A DNA stretch of 64,000 nucleotides from Cherax quadricarinatus. Its lineage: Eukaryota; Arthropoda; Malacostraca; Decapoda; Parastacidae. Under the pieces are notes generated by a model that saw only the letters and a program-made list of their open reading frames with translations, did no database searches and was not told where the DNA came from. Shown piece by piece: positions 1 to 10,620 of the stretch (its first letter is position 1; every line of letters starts with the position of its first letter). Where the stretch lies: assembly GCF_038502225.1 (NCBI RefSeq), contig NC_091357.1, positions 4,654,225-4,718,224 on the forward strand, given 5' to 3'. The translations under genes and the position numbers were made by a program.

Positions 1-133
1 AGAAAAAGTTAGCATATGAGAAGTTTTTACAAAGTAGAAGTGATGCAAGGAGGGAAGAGTATATGGAGAAAAAGAGAGAGGTTAAAAGAGTGGTGAAGCA
101 ATGTAAAAAGAGAGCAAATGAGAGAGTGGGTGA
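1..133 (+). pseudogene. RTE-like LINE fragment (endonuclease-RT linker)
   Basis: Read on the plus strand, this stretch gives a lysine- and arginine-rich peptide (AYEKFLQSRSDARREEY, then REVKRVVKQCKKRANERV). It resembles the linker between the endonuclease and reverse transcriptase of RTE-type non-LTR retrotransposons. It runs in from the left edge and stops at about base 133, where it meets endonuclease sequence of the same kind of element on the opposite strand. The RTE assignment rests on the peptide pattern only. It is non-functional as it stands. Confidence 0.5.
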
Positions 134-625
134 GATGTTATTACCAAACCTCTTTCTACACATAGTTCAATTAAAGGCCTCTCATTTTCATTTACTCCTG
201 CCACCTCTTTTAGGTCCCCAACCACAAGTACTCTCTCACTTGGTTCAAAACTCTCCATGCACTCACTCAACATTTCCCAAAATCTCTCTCCTCCAGGTGC
301 ATAACCCACTTTTCACATCTAACTGTAATTTTACTCCACATAATCCTTGAATTTATACATTTATATTCCCTCCTTTCCTGCCATAACTGATCCTTTAACA
401 CTGCTACTCCTTCCTTAGCTCTAATTCTATTAGAAACCCCTGACCTAATCCCATTTTTTCTCCCCATTGAAACTCTCCTACCTCCCTTCAGCTTTGTTTC
501 ACTTAGAGCCAGGACATCCAGCTTCTTTTCATTCATAACATCCACAGTCATCTCCTATCATTCGTACTACATCCAAGGACATTCAGACATCCCACTTTGA
601 CGGTTTTCTTCTTATTTTTAGTGTG
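134..625 (-). pseudogene. RTE-like LINE endonuclease (EEP) fragment, inverted
   Basis: The minus strand encodes pieces of an exonuclease-endonuclease-phosphatase (APE-type) domain, which nicks target DNA for target-primed reverse transcription. Visible in order are an N-terminal VGCLNVLG block (about 600-575), LDVLALSETKLKGG with the catalytic Glu (about 520-480), GVAVL, and VLVVGDLKEVAG, which corresponds to the GDFN block (about 230-195). A stop (TGA near 557) and frame changes separate the parts, so it is dead. At about 134 it abuts a plus-strand piece of the same element type, which means the two parts are inverted relative to each other. Confidence 0.7.
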
Positions 626-709
626 GGTTTAGCCTCATTTTAAATAATGACAAATATTAAAGTACTATTCATTCTAATAAAATTTTCATTATGTATTTAT
701 TGATTACAG

Positions 710-2211
710 TGGTGTTGATATAGTTCCAATACTGGAGAAGTTGGGAGCAGGAGAGAACATTTTGTCTCACTTGCAGAACAGCAATGCAGGTTATTATGCT
801 ATTGCCTATGCTATGTACAAAATTGCAACACCTGCAAGATATACTATAACAATAGGTAGGTATTAAGTTTTTTATGAATTGTGTACTATATTAAATTATA
901 GTTACCTGATACTGAACTAATTGGTGTTAACCCTTAAACTGTCCAAACATAGATCTACATTCACATGCGTAGTGCTCCAAAAGTAGATCTACGTTTTTTT
1001 TACATATTTTCAAATCTTTCACTCTTTCAACACATCGGCCATATCCCACCAAGGCGGGGTGGCCCAAAAGGAAAAACGAAAGTTTCTCCTTTTACATTTA
1101 GTAATATATACAGAACAAGGGGTTACTAGCCCCTTGCTCCCGGCATTTTAGTTGCCTCTTACAACACGCATGGCGTACGGAGGAAGAATTCTGTTCCACT
1201 TCCCCATGGAGATAAGAGGAAATAAACAAGAACAAGAACAAGAACTAGAAAGAAAATAGAAGAAAACCCAGAGGGGTATGTGTATATACGCTTGTACATG
1301 TACTTTTTTGGGTCACCCTGCCTCGGTGGGAGACGACCAACTTGTTGAAAAAAAAAAAAAAATGTATGTGTAGTGTGACCTAAGTGTAAGTAGAAGTAGC
1401 AAGACATACCTGAAATCTTGCATGTTCATGAGACAGAAAAAAGGACACCAACAATCCTACCATCATGTAAAACAATTACAGGCTTTCGTTTTACACTCAC
1501 TTGGCAGGACGGTAGTACCTCCCTGGGCAGTTGCTGTCTACCAACCTACTACCTAGGATATTTTCAAATATAACAAAAAAAAAAAAAAGTAGATCCAAGT
1601 TTTTTTACATGCTTTGAAATGTAAAAAAAAAAAAATGAAGATCTACGTTTTTTACATACTTTCAAATATTGAAAAAACGTAGATCTTCATTTGGACAGTT
1701 TAAGGGTTAAGAGTAAGATTGTTGTTCTCCATTTCTTAAAAATAAAATACTCTGGCAACTTGGCCTTCATATACATAAGTTTACTTTCTAAGCAAATGTG
1801 CCAGTAATTGCATTATTAAATTACAAAGCATTTTCTACTGCTATTTTAGGTGGAACAACACTAGCAATCAATTACTTGAAGAAGCGTGGTTACATAAAGC
1901 CTGTGCCTTCGTCTGAGAAGCTCAAGGAGATGTATGAAGGTAAAAAGGAGGAATTCATTGAAAAGAAAGAGGAAATGGTAGGGAAGTATCAGGAGAAAAA
2001 GGGTGAGCTAGTTGACAAGTATCAAGAGAGACGAGAGGAAATGGTTGAGATGTATCAAGGAAAGAAAAGTGAAATGGTACAAAGAGTATCAGATAAGAGG
2101 GATGAAATTAAGGAAAAGGTGTCAGTGAAAAGGGAAGAGTTGAGAGATAAAATGCTGGAACAGAAAGAGAAACTTGATAATATAAGGGATAGTATGAGGA
2201 AACGAAGGTAA
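710..2211 (+). CDS. FAM210A: FAM210A-like protein, last two coding exons (join 710..855, 1850..2211)
   Basis: Two exons join in frame. The first follows a TTGATTACAG acceptor and ends before GTAGGT (donor at 856). The second follows CTATTTTAG (acceptor ending at 1849). The intron splits a Gly codon (855 with 1850-1851). The spliced peptide is about 168 residues. It carries the DUF1279 core, including IATPARYTITIGGTTLAINYL and KKRGYIKPVP, which match vertebrate FAM210A closely in my memory. A long charged coiled coil follows, with repeats of the form EEMVxxYQxKK. FAM210A is a mitochondrial membrane protein linked to mitochondrial translation. The N-terminal exons, including any targeting peptide, lie left of the window. 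FAM210B shares DUF1279, but the long coiled coil favours FAM210A. Translation stops at TAA 2209-2211 if there is no further splice. Confidence 0.88.
931..1706. mobile_element. piggyBac-like MITE in FAM210A intron
   Basis: TTAA at 927-930 and 1707-1710 flanks inverted termini: CCCTTAAACTGTCC at 931 and GGACAGTTTAAGGG ending at 1706. TTAA target duplication with CCCT ends is the piggyBac signature. AGATCTACGTTTTTT-like subterminal repeats recur at both ends. It has no transposase, so it is non-autonomous. Another dispersed repeat is nested inside (about 1026-1560). Confidence 0.8.
1026..1560. repeat. Dispersed repeat nested in the MITE, itself interrupted by a short RTE tail
   Basis: It matches 22203-22660 over about 450 bp, through GCATTTTAGTTGCxTCTTACAAC, the CCCATGGAGATAAGAGGAAATAA block and the GGACGGTAGTACCTCCCTGGGC block. 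Relative to that copy it carries an extra segment, 1303-1361. This is a 59-bp RTE 3' tail ending in poly(A), flanked by ATGTA at 1298-1302 and 1362-1366. Confidence 0.75.
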
Positions 2212-2431
2212 GACTGCAGCAATTGATAACTTTATGCTTTTTAAGATACCTTAGAATGGTATTATGGTGTATACGTTATTTTGAAAGGTAGTAAGATACT
2301 GTATGTCATTCCTGGTATTGGCCAATCACTTTACCATATTTATATTACATTCTTGTACTGTGCTATTGTTTGTAAAGTTTGTCCTACTTTTCATTAATAT
2401 TTATTTACATACTTCAATTTTCTCTATTTAG

Positions 2432-2520
2432 TTAAGGGATCATTATGAGCTTTATGATCAAAGACCAGAAATATGATGGAAACCTGATTGACATTCGAAA
2501 TGTTGCTGTGATGTAAACAA
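2432..2520 (+). other. Possible terminal exon of the FAM210A-like gene
   Basis: The second FAM210A exon contains AAG|GTAAGA, a consensus 5' splice site at 2207/2208, which overlaps the TAA stop. A pyrimidine-rich acceptor, TCTCTATTTAG, ends at 2431. Splicing between them gives AG|T TAA, which is Ser then stop at 2433-2435, so the protein changes only from a C-terminal Arg to Ser. After that stop the same frame stays open for another 27 codons to TAA about 2514. It is probably 3' UTR. The right-hand limit is unknown. Confidence 0.4.
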
Positions 2521-2529
2521 TATTTATGG

Positions 2530-2715
2530 AATAGGTTTTTTTTTTTTAATACATCGGTAGTCTCCCACTGAGGCAGGGTGACCCAAAAAGAAAGAAAATT
2601 CCTAATAAGAAAATACTTTCATCATCATTCAACACTTTCACCTCACTCATACATAATCACTGTCTTTGCAGAGGCACTCAGGTACGACAGTTTAGAAGTC
2701 CCTCCAAACTGGAAT
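2530..2715 (-). mobile_element. Truncated RTE-like LINE 3' tail
   Basis: The sequence starts with a T-run, then CATCGGTAGTCTCCCACTGAGG and a CAACACTTTCACCTCACTC block. It is the reverse complement of the 3' end of the element at 12655-13893. It is a 5'-truncated, antisense copy. Confidence 0.75.
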
Positions 2716-2830
2716 AGGTATTTTAGTTTAATATTTTATATGGAGTTGACTGTCAGTAAGTGGTAGTAAAAAATGAAGATATATTCGAAAAGAAATCAAT
2801 CAGATGGATGGGTTTCCACAGATTTTTTAA

Positions 2831-3885
2831 CCTTTTGACTGTCGCAACCCCCAATCCTGAGGTGTCTCCTGGTGTTGCAAAATTTCAAAAAAAAATTATT
2901 TTTTCTTATGAAATGATAGAGAATCTTTTCCCGATTGTAATGACACCAAAAAAATGAAATTTGATGGAAAACTGACGGAATTACGCTCTCGTGAAGTTAG
3001 CAACCTTGGCGATATTTACAAATCTGCGATTTCACCCACTTCGAGCCCTATTTTTGGCTAATTCCATTATTCCAGTCGAACAAACTCATAGCTATTTCTT
3101 TAGAACTCTATTTTTTCTATCGACTGAGTACAAGAAACTGCCCATTTACCGATTTCAACTGCCCAATAACGTGGTCAGAAATTTGCAATTTGGCCAATGT
3201 CACGAAAATTAAAAAATATGACAATTTCAAAATAAGGTCCAGAATGAACAATGCAGACATTCCTGGCTCTAAAATAACATTTTCTTTGTTTATCAGTCAC
3301 GTCTCCAGGCCCCTCTGATATTACTCTTGCTTTCTATTTTGAATTTTTATTCAAACAAAAAATAGAAGATATACTATTACGCAGACTACTGCTATACTGT
3401 AATAAATAACAGCAACCTATTCATGACTGCATATTAGAATGGCTAGTTGGACATTTATTGGACAATGACATCATTTGTTTACTTTTGAACATTGGCAAAA
3501 ATCAAACATTTCCCCTACTTTGAGCTCCATTTCCAGGTTTCTTTATAGTAAAATCAATCAAAATCACCTCTATTTCTATAATATTCTTTCCATTCTATCA
3601 AATGAGACCAAGAAAATGAGAATACAACCATAAATACTATATGAAAATAGACCACAAAGTTGGCATTTTAATTAAAAAAACGGTCTGAGTTTTTTTTTTT
3701 CTCATGCACTGCGTGCTCCAGGATTTTTTTTATATGGTGCACACTGACCACACAGACCCATTCTCTCACATGTGGGCCTACCAGCTTTCTCCTGCTTGAT
3801 TTGAAGCCACTAGAATTTCTGAGTATATATACGTCAAACACGGTACCTCGTAAGATGTATATATACGACTGCGACAGTCAAAGGG
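2831..3885. mobile_element. piggyBac-like MITE, second family
   Basis: It lies between TTAA 2827-2830 and TTAA 3886-3889. The inverted ends are CCTTTTGACTGTCGCA at the left and, read from the right, CCCTTTGACTGTCGCAGTCG. It is about 1,055 bp with no transposase reading frame. The internal CATGACTGCATATTAGAATGG segment (about 3420-3510) recurs at 20385-20486. Its ends resemble those of the intronic MITE (CCYTTNNACTGTC), so the two may use the same transposase. Confidence 0.75.
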
Positions 3886-4504
3886 TTAAATAAAAAACAA
3901 CTCCTATTAGCGCAGACACTCCTGTCTTTCACTGTGGTAATAAGCAAGATATAAATATTAAAGTCTCTAATTGTACTGTATTTTCCTTGGTATGTTTTGG
4001 AACATTGTTAGCTTATTTAAACATTATTTAAGATGAGGAAACCTTATTGCAAAAAGTATTTCTATATATGGATATGGAATTGATAGAATTAAAGTGCTCT
4101 ACAATCCGAGATGCATTTCTCAACCATAATATTCTGCCTTCAATTTTGTTTTTCCCAATGAAATTCAAAGGAATGTACAATACTGGTGAGTCCTTTTCTT
4201 CCCTTTCCTCTGTTTTTCTTCCCCTTTCTCCCGTTTCATCTCTCCTACTCTTTTACCTTCCTCCCTGATTCACTCTCTCCTGGGGTGGGGAGGCAGAATG
4301 GTTAAGTAAGGCAGCAGTATCAGCAACTCCTATTTTATCTGACACAACACATTAAGTATGCTTTTACATATGCTCATAGATATGTTAGGGGGTATCAAGT
4401 GCTTATGGGAAGGTAGTGGAAAGAGTGTTTGCATGGCCATTTCATGTGGCAGTGAAGAATTATGGTACAGGAAGTATGATTTGAGGCTCTACACCTCAGC
4501 TGTT

Positions 4505-4556
4505 CATGCATTTGAGTCACCCTGCCTCAGTGGGAGACGGCTGATGTGTTAAAGAA
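4505..4556 (+). mobile_element. Short RTE-like LINE 3' tail
   Basis: It holds the GTCACCCTGCCTCAGTGGGAGACGG terminal block of the RTE family, followed by an A-rich end. It is sense and severely 5'-truncated. Confidence 0.6.
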
Positions 4557-5146
4557 AACAAAATTGGTTCCAGAGTGCACAGATCTTAAGTCACTGATCT
4601 TGATTGTTCAGTATTTTTACTGATGATTTTCCCATGTAGGATTCAGAATATAGTGTATATACTTTTTTATGATGCTTGTTTAATTTAGGCTTGATGCACA
4701 ATAATTAACTTGAAAATCAACTGTGGAATTTCACTAAAAATGTTCTCAGTAAATTTTCCCACCCAAATGTCTCTTCCTTTTAGGCTTTCTTTCTTATAAA
4801 TGAAAATATTAATGAGGTTAGATCAACTTAGAGAGAGACGATCTCCGAAATGCAAATTGAGCTTGAATGGACGGAGTCCCAGGTCTCATTTGAGAATTTT
4901 ATGATACAGGATAATATGACTTGAACCAGTGCTAGATTTACAGTGCTGAAGAACAATGTGCCTTAGTGCCTTATTATATGGTACTCAACCTCTCATTATG
5001 TACTTATTCACCAGGACTCTCTCTTGCATGGGGGAACCAACCATTTCATGGCAGACCTTATGGGCTTGAGACAGCTCCATAGAGCTTCACCTGATTTTGT
5101 TGACCTATAATCAGGAACTAAGGATTGAGGGAGAGTTTGCCCCTCT

Positions 5147-5538
5147 TCATTTTTTTTTTTTTTTTTTTCAACAAGTCGGTCATCTCCCACCGAGATAGGG
5201 TGAGCCAAAAATAAAATACTTTCATCATCATTCAACACTTTCACCTCACTCATACATAATCACTGTTTTTGCAGAGGTGCCCAGATATAACAGTTTAGAA
5301 GCATATATGAAGATGTATAACATATCCCTCCAAACTGCCAATATCCCAAACCCCTCCTTTAAAGTGCAGGCATTGTACTTCCCATTTCCAGTACTCAAGT
5401 CCAGCTATACAAAAATAACCGGTTTCCCTGAATTCCTTCATTAAATATTACCCTGCTAACACTCCAACAGCTCGCCAGGTCCCAAAAACCATTCATCTCC
5501 ATTCACTCCTATCTAACGCGCTCACGCATGCTTGCTGG
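5147..5538 (-). mobile_element. RTE-like LINE 3' end, antisense arm of a large palindrome
   Basis: A poly(T) tract (5151-5168) and CAACAAGTCGGTCATCTCCC begin an antisense copy of the RTE 3' end. It reaches the sequence around the element's ORF stop near 5540. Its inner 300 bp (5239-5538) are mirrored by 5556-5857. Confidence 0.85.
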
Positions 5539-5555
5539 AAGTTCAAGCCTCTTGC

Positions 5556-5860
5556 CCAGCAAGCATGCGTGAGCGTGTTAGATAGGAGTGAATGGAGACG
5601 AATGGTTTTTGGGACCTGACGAGCTGTTGGAGTGTGAGCAGGGTAATATTTAGTGAAAGGATTCAGGGAAACCAGTTATTTTTATATAGCTGGACTTGAG
5701 TCCTGGAAATCGGAAGTATAATGCCTGCACTTTAAAGGAGGGGTTTGGGATATTGGCAGTTTGGAGGGTTATGTTATATCTCTTCATATATGCTTCTAAA
5801 CTGTTGTATCTGGGCACCTCTGCAAAAACAGTGATTATCTATGAGTGAGGTGAAAGTTAT
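5556..5860 (+). mobile_element. RTE-like LINE 3' UTR, sense arm of the palindrome
   Basis: It is the sense copy of the same 3' UTR, beginning CCAGCAAGCATGCGTGAGCG and ending at GTGAGGTGAAAG (5857). It lacks the last part of the tail and the poly(A). The spacer to the antisense arm is only 17 nt (5539-5555). Confidence 0.85.
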
Positions 5861-6997
5861 GGATTCTGCTTCACTTTTGACATCCACCACCTTCAGTAGT
5901 TCTCTGAACATTTTGGAATGCAGGATTCCTCACAATTCACATGAAATACAGACTCATTCCAGTTTGGTTTTTAATCTAGACTGACATCTAATCAAGGTTG
6001 TCTTGATTCCACTGGAGTAACATGACACCCTGTGAACAATGCACTTATGAATTTCCTTGCCGGGTCTGCAAAGAGTCATAAAGAAAATTGACTCAGTTAT
6101 GGGAGGTGGAGGTGATAAATGAGTTTTCATCAACTCTCCACTTTTCTATTTGCATGTGTCAGTTTCTCTTCCAACAGTAGACTCTACAGTGGTGGGTCCA
6201 GTCCATGAATGTACATGGATGATTTTTAATAAACTTGACCCTCCTCTTCCACAGGTGAAACTGTGGGACTGGAAGAAACTGAATGCCAGACATGGTGCTG
6301 TTGTGCACTTGGGTCTCTTCTTGAACAACACCTTTCTTGGCTAAAACTTCATATGTGCTCTTATATCAACTCCTTTCTTTAATCTTACAGTGAAGGCACT
6401 CTCCTGCAGGGTGAGCCAAATTCTCCTTTCTCCAGGGATAATTGATTGTCTTAAAAGAGATCCTCTTAGAACATTGTGTTGGCATATATTAACTAAGCCA
6501 ATTTTCTCCTGGAACAGAATACCTCCTCTACTCAGAAAACAGTATTTCTTGCTTTTGCTTCAGGAACCCTTGTGACTACCCTGCATGGTTTATAGTGATT
6601 GAATGAGCTGTCATACACTTGATTACCAAAACACTACACCACATATACAAGATGTTAAGATCATGGATTTTCTAGGAAATTTCGTGCTGTGTACAGTTAT
6701 GAACTTAAAAAACTATTTCTTATTGTCCTTTCTATTGCCTGACAACTCTTCTGATGAGCCTCTCCTTTGCTCCAGATTCCTTTCCACCTGGATGAAATGA
6801 TTTTTAATATATGCTTACACAAGGCAAGGTCTCCTTACACTCATTGTAAAGAACTATGACACCAAGGGTTGGTCTGGGCTGCTCATGTTCTCCTGAATCT
6901 CATCAAGGAGGACATTAAGATGACAAGTGCATCAGTGTTCTCTCACCTTTCCAATAATGTACTTCATTCGGTTTTTGATGTTGCATTATTATTTTTA

Positions 6998-7051
<54 letters not shown>

Positions 7052-7450
7052 GTAATTTTTAAGTGGAAACAGTTTGTTACATTGTAGTCTGAGGAAGCCT
7101 GTATAGTAAATAATATAGGACCATTGTTGAGGCTCCAATACAGTAGTTGCTGTTGCATTTAAATAACATAGATGGATTAATTCTGAAGCTCCAATTTAGT
7201 AATTGCTATTGCATAAATTAGTTATGTGTATTAGTTGTAATAAATGAGGCAAGTACTCAGACTTGATAAGTTAACATTAAAGTAGCTGGTTTCTTCATTC
7301 AGTTATAGCAGATGAATATTTACTTGATTCTTCCCATCCGTTACCACACTGTGTGTATGTTGTCTGCTTCATAAAAGGAGGTGTCTTAAAAGCATTCTGT
7401 ATATACTAGTGTATATAATAAAGAGATAGTTAAAAATTTACTCTTGATGA
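5861..7450. other. No recognisable gene; (ATT)n microsatellite at 6990-7052
   Basis: Only short unsupported reading frames occur here. An ATT trinucleotide tract lies at 6990-7052. The stretch could include long 3' UTR of the FAM210A-like gene: an AATAAAG hexamer context occurs near 7417. Nothing in the sequence proves this. Confidence 0.5.
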
Positions 7451-8127
7451 TATGTTTTTGTGTATCCCAAATAATAAGGACGAAGTAACGGCAGGTGCAG
7501 GGAAAGTTTCCAGTGTGACAGTGCTTCACTCGGTGTCGAATTCTATGAAGCTATTGATTTGAGTTGTGTGAGAGACCTCGCAGTGTTGTTGGTCCACGAT
7601 AGTGACCAACAAAATTCTCCATTAAATTGCAATTGGGCTTTTGGGAAACTACTTGAGCAGCTACATATTAGTCTCACATGAGTTGTATGACCGTCTCGTG
7701 GAGAGGCACAGTGTGTCACTGAAAGGATTGTCAGGTGGCCCTGGCAACCCAACATATTTGTATTGATTGCCCCATTCATCAGATAATGCATCAGTATGCA
7801 TCATTTCACACACTTTCTCTGACACCCTGACATGCTTAATCTGCCATCCTCTCTGACAGTGTTGCCTTTGCTCTGGACATTCTTTGCTGTCCTAACTGAC
7901 CTTGTGTTGCTTTAGCAACTGTAACTCTGCCTCTCCCTCTTACCCCTCTATCACTTTCCCTCCACCCTCACTGGTTTAGCATTTTTCATGAATGATAATA
8001 ATATGCTTAGACGTTCGTTCAGACAAATGGGACATACATATATTTAGGACTAAAAACAAAAATAATCTCCATTTATCTAAACAGTAGAGCTGATATTATT
8101 TTGTAAGCATCCATTATTAATATGATT

Positions 8128-8286
8128 ACCTTCTTGAGGACGAACTTTAAACCCACTGGGGGTCATCCAGTACTTGGGAATTAGGAGGCAATCAGGTTGA
8201 TCTAAGGAAAGAACGAATAAATCTAAGCCCTTGGATCGAGAGCCAACCACTGGCAAAATGGCACCACCCTCGAGGGGTGTAAGCAT
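8128..8286 (-). mobile_element. SINE-like repeat (family S1), antisense
   Basis: The reverse complement begins CCCTCGAGGGTGGTGCC and shows the diverged S1 order: head, GGATC-type middle, then a GGTCATC-type tail region before GTTTAAAG. It is the only antisense S1 copy seen in the window. S1 is defined by the copies with clear target duplications at 27057, 29436 and 37898. Confidence 0.5.
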
Positions 8287-8894
8287 GCACTGTTATTCTA
8301 TAAGTTTTTTAAGCATTATTACTAGTGAAGTCATAGAAAATCTTAGAGGTATTTAAAAATTGTTTTCCCAGTGAAATTTCAACTTAATAGACTAATAATA
8401 TGAAGGAAATACCTGTAAATGACAAATGTTGGCTAAATTCACATGAGATTATTTTTCTATGATTGCAATAATTACAGACAGTTTGGATTTAACAGATTGT
8501 GTCCATTAAATTCAAAATAATTTACCCAGCGGACAGGAAGAATAAATGACAATTTTAGTTTAATGGACTTTGCCACTTGTTTCCAGTTGTTGTCCAACCA
8601 CCAATTGTGTCCATTAAATGTGACTTATATTAATCCTTTACCGGGCATGTCCAGGAAAATGCGAAATTTGAAATGTCTTTACTATGAGTCGATAGAGTAT
8701 CTCAGTGTAAGCAAACCAAGTTTATATACATGGATTTCTGTTGAAAAGTTTTTGGCTAAATTGCATAAATTTGATGCCAGTAAATGAATGGGCCTGCTTG
8801 GCAAAGGGTCCCTGATTCCAAATACGTATTGCAAAGTAAGTATTTCTGTAAATTATTATATAAAGTAGACAATATTAAAAACATAAATATTCAG

Positions 8895-9183
8895 GTTATT
8901 TTTATATAGCCGGACTTGAGTCCTGGAAATGGGAAGTACAATGCCTGCACTCTAAAGGAGGGGTTCGGGATATTGACGGTTTGGAGGGATATGTTGTGTA
9001 TCTTTATACGTATATGCTTCTAAGCTGTTGTGTTCTGAGCACCTCTGCAAAAACAGTGATTATGTGTGAGTGAGGTGAAAGAGTTGAATGATGATGAAAG
9101 TATTTTCTTTTTGGGGATTTTCTTTCTTTTTGGGTCACTTTGCCTCGGTGGGAGATGGCCGACTTGCTAAAAAAAAAAAAAAA
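8895..9183 (+). mobile_element. 5'-truncated RTE-like LINE copy with target duplication
   Basis: It holds the 3' UTR from TTATTTTTATATAGCCGGAC through the GGGTCACTTTGCCTCGG block to a poly(A) of about 15. TATTCAGG occurs just before the start and again as GTATTCAGG just after the poly(A). That is the target-site duplication expected from target-primed reverse transcription. Confidence 0.85.
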
Positions 9184-9843
9184 GTATTCAGGTATGAAGG
9201 TATTCAGAAAATATAAAGATGAACCAAAAATCAGCATTCTTCTTCATGAATTTCCTGAGAAAGAACAGTCATTCTAGATGATTGTTTCTTAGAGTGAAAG
9301 CCTATGAAGCCATTTTTTTTCCCCTTCTTAATATATAGATTTACTTTATATATGACACAGGAAAAAGAGGATGTGACAGTATGTTTCTTTGTGCTGCAAT
9401 GCTTGCGTGTAAACTTCTTGGCACTCACTGACCAATGATTTAGCATAGGATCGTACTTCACACTGTCATTAGGCCATGGTGCAAGTTGGTACTGCATTGT
9501 AGATGGTATTTTCAAGCTTGACAAATCATGTTCATCTTTGTCAACACTGGAAGCATGGAAAGTATGCTTGTTGGAGATCATGGAGTTGTTCTTATTCTGC
9601 TGCATCTAAACTTTCGTGCTTCTGATCTTGCAGTGACGAGATCTCAAGCTGAAAAGCTTCAGTGGCATGCATATACAGTCAGAGTCATTATGGATGTCAT
9701 TCTGCTCCCAGTCTGTGTCAGCTTGAAGAGCAAGTTCATCATGAAGGTGGTCTTCAGGGTATTCCATGATGCTAATGTACCTATCGTTTTGGGCTACTCT
9801 GCTTTTTGGCTAGCCTAGCTTCTTCCTCATCATCACTTCACAC

Positions 9844-10620
9844 ATGTACATTCAGAGGCAAGTACTCTTCAGCAGAGTCAAACAATTCCAGGTCAGCAAG
9901 CTCAGATACAGGTTTTGCCTTTTCTGTGTACCGCAAGCCTATGCACAGTGGCATAAACATACACTACTTTTCTTATCAAGAAAAGAAAAGTATTCTTGTC
10001 TCTTTCTCTGTGCTCTCTCTATTTGTGATCCTCAGTTCCTTGAATCAGAAATTTCCACTCTTCATAATTCATTTTCCCGTCTTGGCTACCCTTCCCATTT
10101 CATAGACTCTGCCTTCTCATATGCTAAATGGACTTTCTTCTCTCCCAAACCCTCTACTCCTGGGAACTCTCCTGTCCTCTGCCTTCCCTACATTTCCAGT
10201 CTTTCTAATCTCAACAACTCCCTCTGTTCCTTAGACATCAAACTTACTTTTCACCAGACTAACACTCTTCACACTAATTTAGTTCATACCTCTTCTCCCT
10301 CTATAGATGCTCCTGGTGTCTACTCTATTTCTTGTTCCTCCTGTCCTCTTCAGTACTTTGGAGAAACTGGCCGATCTCTTTCTGACAAACTTAGTGAGCA
10401 CAGAAGTAGTGTTAGGCTTGCTGACACCAACAATGATTTTTTCTATCATGTCAGAGATCACAATTATCTTACTGAGTGGTCTTCTGCTAAAACTGTCTAC
10501 CCTGGTTCTAACTTTCACAGTTGCCATCTGGCTGAATCCTCTCTTACACACTATTTTCCTTGTATGAATCTTAGTCCTGGCTTTGGCTTTGTAGATGCCT
10601 TCCTTTCTATTACATTGTAA
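9844..10620 (+). CDS. Penelope-like element C-terminus with GIY-YIG endonuclease (5'-truncated)
   Basis: This is an open frame of 258 codons. From about residue 45 it resembles the RT C-terminus of Penelope-like elements (LFLCALSICDPQFLESEI, then SRLGYP). A GIY-YIG nuclease follows: GVY at residues 158-160, the SCSSCP cysteine pair after it, YFG at 171-173 within YFGETGRSL, and LSEH at about 182-185. Penelope-like elements use this nuclease for integration. The first 44 residues do not look like the family. The RT catalytic core is missing, so this is a 5'-truncated, immobile copy. The nuclease part itself is uninterrupted. Confidence 0.85.
   Translation: MYIQRQVLFSRVKQFQVSKLRYRFCLFCVPQAYAQWHKHTLLFLSRKEKYSCLFLCALSICDPQFLESEISTLHNSFSRLGYPSHFIDSAFSYAKWTFFSPKPSTPGNSPVLCLPYISSLSNLNNSLCSLDIKLTFHQTNTLHTNLVHTSSPSIDAPGVYSISCSSCPLQYFGETGRSLSDKLSEHRSSVRLADTNNDFFYHVRDHNYLTEWSSAKTVYPGSNFHSCHLAESSLTHYFPCMNLSPGFGFVDAFLSITL

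Noticed and set aside
6150..6344. Exon-like frame ending VKLWDWKKLNARHG after an AG acceptor-like site
   Set aside because: No recognised family, no matching donor, and overlapping frames of equal length exist on the other strand.
7543..7791. 82-codon minus-strand frame with several Cys/His
   Set aside because: The spacing fits no zinc-finger type, and the flanks show no gene structure.
9231..9605. 124-codon minus-strand frame
   Set aside because: Low-complexity composition, no motif, and no splice or promoter context.
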